Below, piece after piece: positions 9,101 to 16,331 of a stretch of 64,000 bases of DNA. How positions within the stretch are numbered: position 1 is the stretch's first letter; each line of letters begins with the position of its first letter. The notes below the pieces were generated by a model that made no database searches, was not told the DNA's origin, and saw only the letters and a program-made list of their open reading frames with translations. This DNA is from Chryseobacterium carnipullorum (GTDB lineage: Bacteria > Bacteroidota > Bacteroidia > Flavobacteriales > Weeksellaceae): the NCBI RefSeq assembly GCF_900142785.1, contig NZ_FRCD01000003.1, positions 186,001 through 250,000 on the forward strand. Reading direction: 5' to 3'. The position numbers and the translations under genes were made by a program.

Positions 9101-9530
9101 TCGCCTTAAAATCTTCTTTCTTTAAGACCTTTTCAGATAACGCTCCCGCATAGGCAACGATAACTTTGGGAGACTTTCCGGAATTGATCTTATTTAAGAC
9201 CTCTGTTCTAAGGACAAGATTGGCATTCTGCGTTTTTTCTACCTGATAAGGCTCCAGGTGTGTTGCAGGAAAGTACAGTACTTTATCCTTTCCAATCAGG
9301 TCTTCCATTTCTGTATTGGCATACAAAGCATCTTCTTTATCATCTACCAGATAAAGGATGGTTTTCTTCCGGGTCAAAAAAAGCTCGGCCACAAAAATAG
9401 AAACCGAAGAACCGGCACTTCCCTTTACGGAAATATGCTGGCTGTTTTCTAACTGAGTAAATATTTCTTTTCCAAATTCTTGATGAAGAAGGTCCGGAAG
9501 AAATTTTTCGTGAATGGGTTTTAGCTGCAT
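6162..9530 (-). CDS. mfd: Transcription-repair coupling factor
   Basis: Removes RNA polymerase stalled at DNA lesions and recruits UvrA. From ATG 9530 the protein has 1122 residues (E. coli Mfd has about 1150). I prefer this start to ATG 9554 because MQLKPIHEKF opens the UvrB-like region directly. Residues 1-340 are the UvrB-homology domains. An RNA-polymerase-interacting domain lies near 435-490 (IGDYIAHIDHGIGKF). The RecG-like translocase has Walker A GDVGFGKT at about 586-593, DEEH at 687-690, and later QMRGRVGRSNRK (motif VI). The C-terminal UvrA-masking domain is present (SNTEERLLLYQK, IDRFG). Intact. Confidence 0.97.
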   Translation of the reverse strand: MQLKPIHEKFLPDLLHQEFGKEIFTQLENSQHISVKGSAGSSVSIFVAELFLTRKKTILYLVDDKEDALYANTEMEDLIGKDKVLYFPATHLEPYQVEKTQNANLVLRTEVLNKINSGKSPKVIVAYAGALSEKVLKKEDFKAISHHIKVGDQLDFDFVDELLTHYSFQQTDFVSEPGEFSVRGGIVDVFSYSYEKPYRLTFFGNEVESIKTFDIETQLSLDKVKDFQLVSNMNFSVTGTRVSLLQLLPVDSFIISRNGPVGMQKIRTFYEKSLEKYDTLNKDIAHRKPQELFISDQEFLFDFKKFKTIDFAGTPIEGIKEITEIKVEQLPQPSFHKNFELLIEDLEEKQNEGFDTWISFSTEKQRERLESIFEELEHELPFKSFRSELHEGFVDNGQKLLVYTDHQIFDRYQRYKAKNTFAKSEQLTLKDLMSLKIGDYIAHIDHGIGKFMGLVKVNNDGKIQECFKLTYKNGDLLYVSIHSLHKISKFNGPDGKEVVLSKLGSPAWKSLKQKTKAKVKQIAFDLIKLYAERKTAKGFSFTPDSYLQNELEASFIYEDTPDQEKATIDVKRDMEADTVMDRLVCGDVGFGKTEVAIRAAFKAATDGKQVAVLVPTTILAFQHFRSFKERLKDFPVNVSYVNRFRTAKQKAEALDGLKNGKVDIIIGTHQLVSASVKFKDLGLLIIDEEHKFGVSVKDKLKTLKNNVDTLTLTATPIPRTLQFSLMAARDLSVIKTPPPNRQPVDTQLIGFSEEILRDAVSYELQRDGQVYFINNRVENLKDIAGLIQRLVPDARVITGHGQMEGKQLEKNVLDFMEGKYDVLVATTIVESGVDVPNANTIFINDAHRFGMADLHQMRGRVGRSNRKAFCYLITPPYDMMTSDARKRLEAIEQFSDLGSGFQIAMKDLEIRGAGDLLGAEQSGFINEMGFETYQKMMQEALEELKDDADFENLFDNEEDRQKLFKSVKDVNIDTDLELMLPDFYISNTEERLLLYQKIAEINNEKDLHQFELELIDRFGSLPKEAVNLLKSVALKWLAADIGFEKIVMKNGVFLGYFPANPQDKFYQTDRFRHIISYLTQNPAEAQLKEKVGKEGNLLMMRKEKVKNVDEVNMLLKTIIGHH

Positions 9531-9785
9531 AAATAGTAATGGCATAAACGACAAAAGCGATTTCGGAAGTGATCCGAAACCGTTTATTCACAACAAAGGT
9601 AAGGATATTTTTTTCTTTAAAGGAAAATCAGGTAACCTCTACAACCTAAATAAAATCAGGTAATACATACCCAAATCTTAATTTTTTTACAAATTTATCT
9701 AATTAAAAGTTAAAAAAAATAAGGATTTATCCCATGGCATAGTGTTTGGGAATGTGACCTTATCGAAACTTAAAGAAATAATATT

Positions 9786-10178
9786 ATGAAAAAAGCAATT
9801 AGAATCTTAGGCGTATTGATGTTGGTCGTTGTTACCACATTATCTTTTGCATCGTGTAGTAATGATGATGATCCCGTAAACAATGATTTCTTCGCAGGAA
9901 CTTACAAGGGAAGTATCTCTTATAACGATGGATCTACAAACAACAGTACTGATAACGGAAGTGTATTTGTAACCAAGATTGCCAGCGGTACGAAATACAA
10001 TTTTGCATTCTCCAATGGTATTCCGGATCTTAACGGAGTTGAATTTCAACAATCTGGAGACCATACTCTTGTCATGGTTGGTGGGACTGCTACCTCTTAT
10101 ATTAGAATTGACAATAATGACTTGAAAATTTTATATATTAAGGATGGCAAGACATGGACGGCCAACTGTACACGTTAA
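9786..10178 (+). CDS. Small predicted lipoprotein
   Basis: A 130-residue protein. The signal peptide ends in TLSFASC, with Cys24 as the likely lipidated residue, followed by an acidic SNDDDP linker. Two or three beta-hairpin-like stretches follow (GTYKGSISYNDGS, KYNFAFSNGIPDLNG, IRIDNNDLKILYIKDGKTW), and a single Cys sits near the end. The size and pattern resemble small Bacteroidota lipocalin-like or DUF lipoproteins, but I cannot name a family. It stands alone, with its own terminator at 10201-10240 and mfd divergent upstream. Confidence 0.8.
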   Translation: MKKAIRILGVLMLVVVTTLSFASCSNDDDPVNNDFFAGTYKGSISYNDGSTNNSTDNGSVFVTKIASGTKYNFAFSNGIPDLNGVEFQQSGDHTLVMVGGTATSYIRIDNNDLKILYIKDGKTWTANCTR

Positions 10179-10200
10179 ATCTATCATTCATATTTATATC

Positions 10201-10240
10201 AAGCCTGCTTCCGTTATGAAAGCAGGCTTATTTTATTTTT
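10201..10240 (+). terminator. Terminator after small lipoprotein gene
   Basis: Perfect 10-bp stem AAGCCTGCTT/AAGCAGGCTT with a 9-nt loop, followed by a T-rich tail. Confidence 0.88.
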
Positions 10241-10360
10241 AAACCTTTGACTTTAAGTTTTTTTTAAGCAGTAATAAACTTTAGTTAAGGTTGTAAATAC
10301 CCGTTTTTCAGCCCGTTTTTTGTATATCTTTACTTAAGAAAAAATAAACAATACACCCTC

Positions 10361-10606
10361 ATGAAAAAATTATTAACAGCAATGTCCCTGGCATTAGGAC
10401 TAGGATTTGCAACCGCACAACAGACTGCTCCGGCAACGACTGCAGCCCCTCATCCCACTACAAAAGTAGTAAAAGCTCCGGCAGCTAAAACGGCTCAGCC
10501 TGCAGCTAAAATGAAAAAGGACGGAACCCCCGATAAAAGGTATAAAGAAAATAAAAACCTTAAAAAAGACGGCACTCCGGACAAAAGGTACAAAGCCAAC
10601 AAGTAA
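10361..10606 (+). CDS. Small secreted basic repeat protein
   Basis: An 81-residue protein. The signal peptide MKKLLTAMSLALGLGFATAQ is followed by an Ala/Pro/Thr-rich linker (residues 21-50). Two tandem copies of a basic unit, KKDGTPDKRYKxNK, cover residues 51-81. The two units also match at the DNA level, suggesting a recent duplication. The very basic tail and export signal suggest binding to an acidic partner such as nucleic acid or cell-surface polymer, but this is inference. It is monocistronic, with a strong terminator. Confidence 0.75.
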   Translation: MKKLLTAMSLALGLGFATAQQTAPATTAAPHPTTKVVKAPAAKTAQPAAKMKKDGTPDKRYKENKNLKKDGTPDKRYKANK

Positions 10607-10648
10607 ACTTTAACATATAGTTGTTATTTTCATAATCAAATTTCGAAG

Positions 10649-10679
10649 AACCGGTGAAACTCATTCACCGGTTTTTTTT
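10649..10679 (+). terminator. Terminator after small secreted repeat protein
   Basis: Perfect 10-bp stem AACCGGTGAA/TTCACCGGTT with a 5-nt loop, then a run of T. Confidence 0.92.
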
Positions 10680-10724
10680 GTGGCATATCTTAATCAAAAT
10701 GATTCCATATTCTCTACTTATTTA

Positions 10725-10732
10725 TAAATTTG
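10725..10732 (+). promoter_or_regulatory. -7 element of GH3-family gene, start codon 4 nt away
   Basis: TAAATTTG ends 4 nt before the ATG at 10737, so the transcript should begin at or near the start codon (leaderless or nearly so). No -33 TTG at the usual spacing. Confidence 0.5.
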
Positions 10733-10736
10733 AAGC

Positions 10737-12236
10737 ATGTTAAATTTCTTCAAGAAAAATGCGGCACTGGTCTGGGCAAAAAAACATGTTCAGAAAACCG
10801 GGGATTTCAAAAAAAATTCAGAGAAAAATCAGGAAGCTCTTTTGTTGTCTCTTGTAAAGACGGCTCAGAAAACTCTTTTCGGAAGGGAGCATGATTTTGA
10901 AAATATTCATTCTGTAAAAGAATTCCAGGAAAAAGTTCCTGTTGCTGATTACGAAGATCTCAAACCCTATATCGAAAGAGTCAAAAAAGGACAAGCCAAT
11001 ATCCTCTGGACCGATACCCCGGAATATTTCGCAAAAACTTCGGGAACGACTTCAGGTTCAAAATACATTCCTATCTCCAAGGAAGGAATGCCTTTCCAGA
11101 TTGCAGGGGCTCAGAGCGCACTGTTTCACTATATTGCACAGAAAAACAATGCAGACTTTGTGAATGGGAAAATGATTTTCCTGCAGGGAAGTCCTGAGAT
11201 GGAAGAAGTTTTCGGAATTAAAACAGGGAGACTTTCAGGCATTGTAGCCCACCATATTCCGGCTTATCTTCAAAAAAACAGACTACCAAGCTGGAATACG
11301 AATATAATGGAAGACTGGGAAGCCAAGGTAGACAAAATCATTGAGGAAACAGAACATGAAAACATGACGCTGATTTCTGGAATTCCGCCATGGTTGATTA
11401 TGTATTTTGAAAAGCTTACCGAAAAACATGGTAAAAAGATCAAACAGCTTTTCCCCAATCTCCAGCTTTTAGTCACCGGAGGTGTTAATTACGAGCCTTA
11501 TCGCGATAAAATGGAAGATCTGCTTGGCGGAAAAGTAGATATCATCCAGACCTTTCCGGCATCCGAAGGATTTTTCGCTTTTCAGGATGACTATACCAAA
11601 GAGGGGCTTCTTCTGCTAACCAATCATGGAATTTTCTATGAATTCATTCCACTGGAAGAATATGGCAAACCCGGAGCAAGAAGATTACCATTAAAAGATG
11701 TAGAACTCAATAAAGATTACGCACTCATCCTGACTACGAATTCTGGCTTGTGGGCTTATTCTATCGGAGATGTTGTCCGGTTTATTGATAAAGATCCTTA
11801 TAGAATCCTGGTAAGCGGCAGAACGAAGCATTTCACTTCTGCTTTCGGGGAACACGTTATCGCATTTGAAGTAGAGGAAGCGATGAAAGCTACGCTGGAA
11901 AAATATCCTGCCCAGATCATCGAGTTCCACCTTGCGCCGCAGGTCAACCCAACTGAAGGACTTCCCTATCATGAATGGCTGATTGAATTTGAAAAAGAAC
12001 CTGAGGATATGGAACGATTCAGAAGTGAGCTGGACGACCAGCTTCAAAAAAGAAATACATATTACGAAGATCTTATTACGGGAAACATTCTTCAGCCTCT
12101 TCATATTAAAACCTTGAAAAAGAATGCTTTTCATGAGTACGCAAAATCGCAGGGTAAACTGGGTGGACAAAATAAAACCCCAAGACTGGCGAATGACAGA
12201 AAAATTGCAGATCTATTAGAAATTTACAAACTTTAA
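10737..12236 (+). CDS. GH3-family adenylating enzyme (acyl-acid amido synthetase-like)
   Basis: A 499-residue protein of the GH3 branch of the ANL adenylating superfamily. Plant GH3 enzymes adenylate a carboxylic acid and join it to an amino acid; the substrate of the bacterial proteins is unknown. Visible motifs are the ATP-binding P-loop-like TSGTTSGSKYIPIS at residues 101-114, FPASEGFFAF near 265, WAYSIGDVVRF near 340, and GRTKHFTSAFGEHV near 361-374, which precedes the mobile C-terminal lobe. Full length and intact. The TAAATTTG element 4 nt upstream supports this ATG. It stands alone between terminator-bounded units. Confidence 0.9.
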   Translation: MLNFFKKNAALVWAKKHVQKTGDFKKNSEKNQEALLLSLVKTAQKTLFGREHDFENIHSVKEFQEKVPVADYEDLKPYIERVKKGQANILWTDTPEYFAKTSGTTSGSKYIPISKEGMPFQIAGAQSALFHYIAQKNNADFVNGKMIFLQGSPEMEEVFGIKTGRLSGIVAHHIPAYLQKNRLPSWNTNIMEDWEAKVDKIIEETEHENMTLISGIPPWLIMYFEKLTEKHGKKIKQLFPNLQLLVTGGVNYEPYRDKMEDLLGGKVDIIQTFPASEGFFAFQDDYTKEGLLLLTNHGIFYEFIPLEEYGKPGARRLPLKDVELNKDYALILTTNSGLWAYSIGDVVRFIDKDPYRILVSGRTKHFTSAFGEHVIAFEVEEAMKATLEKYPAQIIEFHLAPQVNPTEGLPYHEWLIEFEKEPEDMERFRSELDDQLQKRNTYYEDLITGNILQPLHIKTLKKNAFHEYAKSQGKLGGQNKTPRLANDRKIADLLEIYKL

Positions 12237-12279
12237 AGATATTTTTTCAATTCCGAAAACATATATTCGAAAAAAATTA

Positions 12280-12287
12280 TAAATTTG
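12280..12287 (+). promoter_or_regulatory. -7 element of small lipoprotein gene
   Basis: TAAATTTG, 18 nt before the ATG at 12306; no clear -33. Confidence 0.4.
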
Positions 12288-12305
12288 AAAAAATAAAAAA
12301 TAATA

Positions 12306-12668
12306 ATGAGAGCATCTGTACTTTTAAAATCATCTTTACTAACGTCTTTATTTGTGATTTCATCCTGCGCTACCACAAAGTACAGCGATGATGTTTCAAA
12401 AAATAATTATTCTAATCTTCAAGCCGGAAAAACGTATGTGGTTACCATGAAAGATGGTTCTCCAAAACAGAAAATACTGTTCCGAAACATTGATGGTGAT
12501 AAAATTATTGGGACTGGCGGTAAAAAAGACAGTACAGAGGTGATCATCCCAAAATCCAATGTTGCTGCTGTAAAAGACAGATCCAAAGCAAGGGTAACGG
12601 CTGGTGCTACAGTGATCGGAGCAGCTGGGGTTGCAGCTATCGTGATCAGTTCGTTGAGAGCAGACTAA
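12306..12668 (+). CDS. Small lipoprotein with C-terminal hydrophobic segment
   Basis: A 120-residue protein. The signal peptide ends in VISSC, so Cys21 is the likely lipidated residue. Residues 35-85 hold a small beta-barrel-like stretch (GKTYVVTMKDGS, KILFRNIDGDKIIGTG, STEVIIPKSNVAAVK) resembling bacterial Sm-like or SH3-like small folds. The end is a Gly/Ala-rich hydrophobic segment (AGATVIGAAGVAAIVISS) that could span a membrane. A lipid anchor at one end and a hydrophobic helix at the other is a pattern seen in many unnamed Bacteroidota proteins. Function unknown. Confidence 0.75.
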   Translation: MRASVLLKSSLLTSLFVISSCATTKYSDDVSKNNYSNLQAGKTYVVTMKDGSPKQKILFRNIDGDKIIGTGGKKDSTEVIIPKSNVAAVKDRSKARVTAGATVIGAAGVAAIVISSLRAD

Positions 12669-12749
12669 ATAGATTTTATCTTTCGGAAACTATTTGATTT
12701 ATCATTTAAAAATCACCCTATAAAACAGCCTTAAATGAATATTTAGGGC

Positions 12750-12757
12750 TATTTTTG
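12750..12757 (+). promoter_or_regulatory. -7 element of MFS gene, start codon 3 nt away
   Basis: TATTTTTG ends 3 nt before ATG 12761, implying a leaderless mRNA. It also argues against a start further upstream. Confidence 0.5.
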
Positions 12758-12760
12758 TGC

Positions 12761-13996
12761 ATGATTTCCTTTACACCGTTAAAAACATTGCAAAATGTTG
12801 AATTCAGAAATCTTCTCACAGGAAGATTTTTTATTGTTTTAGCCTTCAGAATGCTCGCTACTTTACTGGGATGGTGGGTATATCAATTAACGAAAGATCC
12901 ATTTTCAATAGGCCTCATTGGGCTTTCCGAGGTTATTCCTGCAGTAAGCTGTGCTTTGTATGCCGGACATGTTATTGATATGAATGAAAAGAAGCGATTA
13001 CTGCTGATTTGTAATTATGCTTATATTTTTCTGATTGGGCTTCTGCTTATTCCAGCCTTCTTCAATGTAGAAATGCATTTTAACGGACATGAAATTACCT
13101 ATTTTATATATGCAGTTATATTTTTCACAGGAATTGCACGAGCTTTCATCGGACCTATCGTTCCATCAATGATTCCCAAAATCGTCAAGAAGGAAAATCT
13201 TCCTAATGCCGTTACCCTGAATCAGGCTACCTTTCTGATATCCTCGGTATGCGGACATGCTGCAGGCGGACTTCTTATTGGTTATTTTGGAGTACAATAT
13301 ACTTTAATCGTTATTATTTCGTTAATATTTATCGCTTCTTTATTTTTCTGGCAGCTGAAACAGCAGCATTCAGAACATAAGAAGGAAGAAGTAAATGTTG
13401 TGGAGAGTATGCGTGAAGGCATTTCCTATATATTTAAGACCAAAGAAATTTTAGGGGCACTATGTCTTGACATGTTTGCTGTTCTTTTTGGAGGGGCTGT
13501 AGCTATGATTCCGGTATTTGCGACAGATATTCTGGATGCAGGAGCAGAAGGTTTCGGACTTTTAAATGCTGCTTCTGATATAGGATCTATGTGTATCATT
13601 ACTGTTTTGGCGATTGTTCCGCTAAGAAAGAATCAGGGAAAGATACTTTTGGTGGTGGTTGCCGGATTTGGGCTTTGCATCATTGGTTTCGGACTGTCCA
13701 AGCTGTATTGGCTTTCCTTTATATTCCTTGTCATGAGCGGAATGCTTGATGGAATTTCGGTGGTTATCAGAGGAACGATTGTTCAGCTGAAAACTCCCGA
13801 CCATATCAGAGGCCGTGTATTGAGTGTGAATTCTATATTCATCATGTCCAGTAATGAAATGGGACAATTTGAAAGTGGGCTGATGGCAAAATTGCTGGGC
13901 GTCGTACGCTCTGTCGTGTTTGGGGGAAGCATGACGGTACTGGTAGCTATCCTTGTAGCAAGTACCAATCCCAAGCTGAGAAAAATGAATTATTAG
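12761..13996 (+). CDS. MFS exporter (EntS/DHA3-like)
   Basis: An integral membrane transporter of 411 residues with about 12 hydrophobic segments. From ATG 12761 it reads MISFTPLKTL, then FRNLLTGRFF and the first helix. The layout fits the MFS_3/enterobactin-exporter group: the GRFF start, an Asp/Arg-rich loop after helix 2 (GHVIDMNEKKR), and the long cytoplasmic loop near residue 210 (HSEHKKEEVNVVESMREGISY). RGRVLSVNSIF, the usual motif after helix 10, is present near residue 350. The substrate cannot be read from sequence; siderophore or drug export is typical for relatives. Confidence 0.88.
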   Translation: MISFTPLKTLQNVEFRNLLTGRFFIVLAFRMLATLLGWWVYQLTKDPFSIGLIGLSEVIPAVSCALYAGHVIDMNEKKRLLLICNYAYIFLIGLLLIPAFFNVEMHFNGHEITYFIYAVIFFTGIARAFIGPIVPSMIPKIVKKENLPNAVTLNQATFLISSVCGHAAGGLLIGYFGVQYTLIVIISLIFIASLFFWQLKQQHSEHKKEEVNVVESMREGISYIFKTKEILGALCLDMFAVLFGGAVAMIPVFATDILDAGAEGFGLLNAASDIGSMCIITVLAIVPLRKNQGKILLVVVAGFGLCIIGFGLSKLYWLSFIFLVMSGMLDGISVVIRGTIVQLKTPDHIRGRVLSVNSIFIMSSNEMGQFESGLMAKLLGVVRSVVFGGSMTVLVAILVASTNPKLRKMNY

Positions 13997-14059
13997 GCAA
14001 TAATATCCTGATTCTATTAAATATATCACAAAATCTTTAAATTAACTTTAATAATTTTT

Positions 14060-14067
14060 TATATTTG
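14060..14067 (+). promoter_or_regulatory. -7 element of first T9SS type B gene
   Basis: TATATTTG, 20 nt before the ATG at 14088; no TTG at -33. Confidence 0.45.
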
Positions 14068-14087
14068 TCTTTTTTAAATCCCCCTTT

Positions 14088-16226
14088 ATGAAAAAAGCAT
14101 TACTCGTTTTTCTAATCATCTGCTCGCGCATCTTATATGCTCAGTCAGATTGTATTAGTGCAATATCTATCTGCGGAAACTCAGATATTTCTTATACTCC
14201 TTCCGGACCAGGAAATATACTGGAAGGCATTGGAGCAAACTCTTGTCTGAGTGACACTGAAAATGAACACTTTTCCGTATGGTACTCTTTCACGGCGGCC
14301 ACTTCGGGAACATTGGCATTTGTCATTAATCCGACTATCGATACCGATGACTATGACTTTGCAGTTTACGGACCTACTACCAACGGATGTACTTCGCTGA
14401 ATAACAGCAACGTTTTTGTAACGCCCGTACGATGTAATTTCAACGGTACAGGTTCTTCTCAGGGAAATACAGGTTTACTCCTTACCATACCGCCACCTCC
14501 GCCGCCAAATACAAATGGAAGTGCAGGAAATCAGTCTGAATGGAGTCCACATATGGTGGTACAGGCAGGTGAGACCTATTATCTTGTTGTAGATAACTAT
14601 AGAAGTTCACCGGATGGATTCTCTCTGACATGGACTGGTACTGCCAGTTTAAGTTCTGCATTCAACGACCCTGCGCTTGCTCCGTTTCCATTCATTACCC
14701 CGGGACTTCCTGCAGCTAACCCTGCTGACCCGAATGAAGTAACCGTATGCTCATTGGCTACACCATTCAACTTCCTCTCTTTGAATGCAGGAGTTATCAA
14801 TGGTAACAGCGCCAATTTCAAGGTAACCTATCATAAAAACACCAATGATGCGATTACAGGAGGAAATCCTGTAACGTCAGAAATAGTTAATCTTGCGACA
14901 GTTTATTATTACAGAATTGTGTATCAGGATCCCGCCAACCCTACCAATCCTATGAATGGCTGTTTTATTACAGGAAAATTCAAATTCAGGGACGGTAGCT
15001 TCGCTTTAACCAATGCTACCCTTACAAGTTGCAGCAATAATAACGCCGGGACAGCGATGTTTGATCTTACCACTGCTACTATAGGAGCCTTACCTAGCCA
15101 CGTGTTGAAGTATTATCCTACAATGTTCGATCTTAATGCAGGAACGAATGAAATCACAAGCCCGTCGATCTACCAGTTTGTCTCAGCAGAAGGAAAAATA
15201 TTTGTAAAAGCTACGAACGAATTCGGATGTACAGCAACTGCAGAAATCACCCTGAAGTTCCATCCACTGGTAACCGTAACTGATGCTTCGCTAAGAACAT
15301 GTTTCCTTGAAACCAATCATTCACTGGGTACTTTCAATCTGAGCAATGCTACGGTAACAACCCAACTGGGGGCGACTAAAAAATACTATCCATCACAAAC
15401 AGATGCAGTAAACGGAACCAATGAAATTTTAAATTTTCTGACGTATACAGCTCCAAGCGGAGTGATCTATGTAAAAGTCATCAATGCACAGGGATGTTAT
15501 AATATTGCGAAGGTAACATTAACCGTTCTTTCGCCTGTTTACTCTAACGTGTTACAGGATAAAATTATCTGTATAGAAGATAAAACAACTCTGGATGCCG
15601 GTCCTGGATTCAATGCTTATGAGTGGAGTACAGGAGCAACTACACAGGTCATCAACAGTGTAGCTGTGGGAACTTACTGGGTTAAATTGAAGACAGGTGA
15701 CTGTATTACATTACAGACGGTAAAAGTATACGCTTCTGAGCAGCCTGTCGTTTCAAGCATTGATATATCAAATACAACGATCACTGTGAATGTCATTGCA
15801 GGAGCTCCTGAATACAAGTATTCTATGGATAATGTCAACTGGCAGGATTCCAATGTATTCACTAACGTATCAAGAGGAGACCACAAAATCTATGTAAAAG
15901 ACGCTTATGACTGTGACCCTATTGAGATCACAGTGGTGGTCCCTAATCTTATCAATGTCATTACTCCAAACGGAGATGGTGTCAATGACTTCATAGATTA
16001 TTCAGCATTATCCGGTAAAAATGGTCTTATTTTCAGTATATTTGATAGATATGGAACTAAAATCCACCAGGCCGATAAATCCAACGGATATAAGTGGGAC
16101 GGAACCGTAGCCGGTAAAAAGATTCCTACGGGAACGTACTGGTATTCTGTAACGTGGAATGAAAATGATAAAAAGAATACCCCATTCAAATTCTCAGGAT
16201 GGGTCATGGTAAAAAACAGAGAATAA
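14088..16226 (+). CDS. T9SS type B secreted surface protein (module A, C-half type X)
   Basis: A 712-residue protein. The signal peptide ends RILYAQ. The N-terminal module (residues about 20-215) starts SDCISAISICGNSDISY, contains a six-proline run, and ends with YLVVDNYRSSPDGF; it resembles pre-peptidase/CUB-like beta domains. Several 80-90-residue beta repeats with KYYPT/NAGTNEI motifs follow, then a domain with DAGPGF...WSTGATT. The last 90 residues are the type B sorting domain (gliding-motility-associated C-terminal, CHU_C): TPNGDGVNDFIDY, FDRYG, YKWDG, PTGTYWY. The type IX system should export and anchor it. The N-half matches the next gene; the C-half matches the fourth gene of the set. 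Confidence 0.9.
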   Translation: MKKALLVFLIICSRILYAQSDCISAISICGNSDISYTPSGPGNILEGIGANSCLSDTENEHFSVWYSFTAATSGTLAFVINPTIDTDDYDFAVYGPTTNGCTSLNNSNVFVTPVRCNFNGTGSSQGNTGLLLTIPPPPPPNTNGSAGNQSEWSPHMVVQAGETYYLVVDNYRSSPDGFSLTWTGTASLSSAFNDPALAPFPFITPGLPAANPADPNEVTVCSLATPFNFLSLNAGVINGNSANFKVTYHKNTNDAITGGNPVTSEIVNLATVYYYRIVYQDPANPTNPMNGCFITGKFKFRDGSFALTNATLTSCSNNNAGTAMFDLTTATIGALPSHVLKYYPTMFDLNAGTNEITSPSIYQFVSAEGKIFVKATNEFGCTATAEITLKFHPLVTVTDASLRTCFLETNHSLGTFNLSNATVTTQLGATKKYYPSQTDAVNGTNEILNFLTYTAPSGVIYVKVINAQGCYNIAKVTLTVLSPVYSNVLQDKIICIEDKTTLDAGPGFNAYEWSTGATTQVINSVAVGTYWVKLKTGDCITLQTVKVYASEQPVVSSIDISNTTITVNVIAGAPEYKYSMDNVNWQDSNVFTNVSRGDHKIYVKDAYDCDPIEITVVVPNLINVITPNGDGVNDFIDYSALSGKNGLIFSIFDRYGTKIHQADKSNGYKWDGTVAGKKIPTGTYWYSVTWNENDKKNTPFKFSGWVMVKNRE

Positions 16227-16243
16227 TTTCTTGTTAAAAATAC

Positions 16244-16270
16244 AAAACCGCTCTACGGGGCGGTTTTTTT
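16244..16270 (+). terminator. Terminator between first and second T9SS genes
   Basis: Stem AAAACCGC/GCGGTTTT with a short loop and a following T run. Confidence 0.85.
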
Positions 16271-16331
16271 CAACATAAATGCTGATAACTTTATTTTACT
16301 TAAATCTTGTTTCACAAAAATCATTTTAAAC

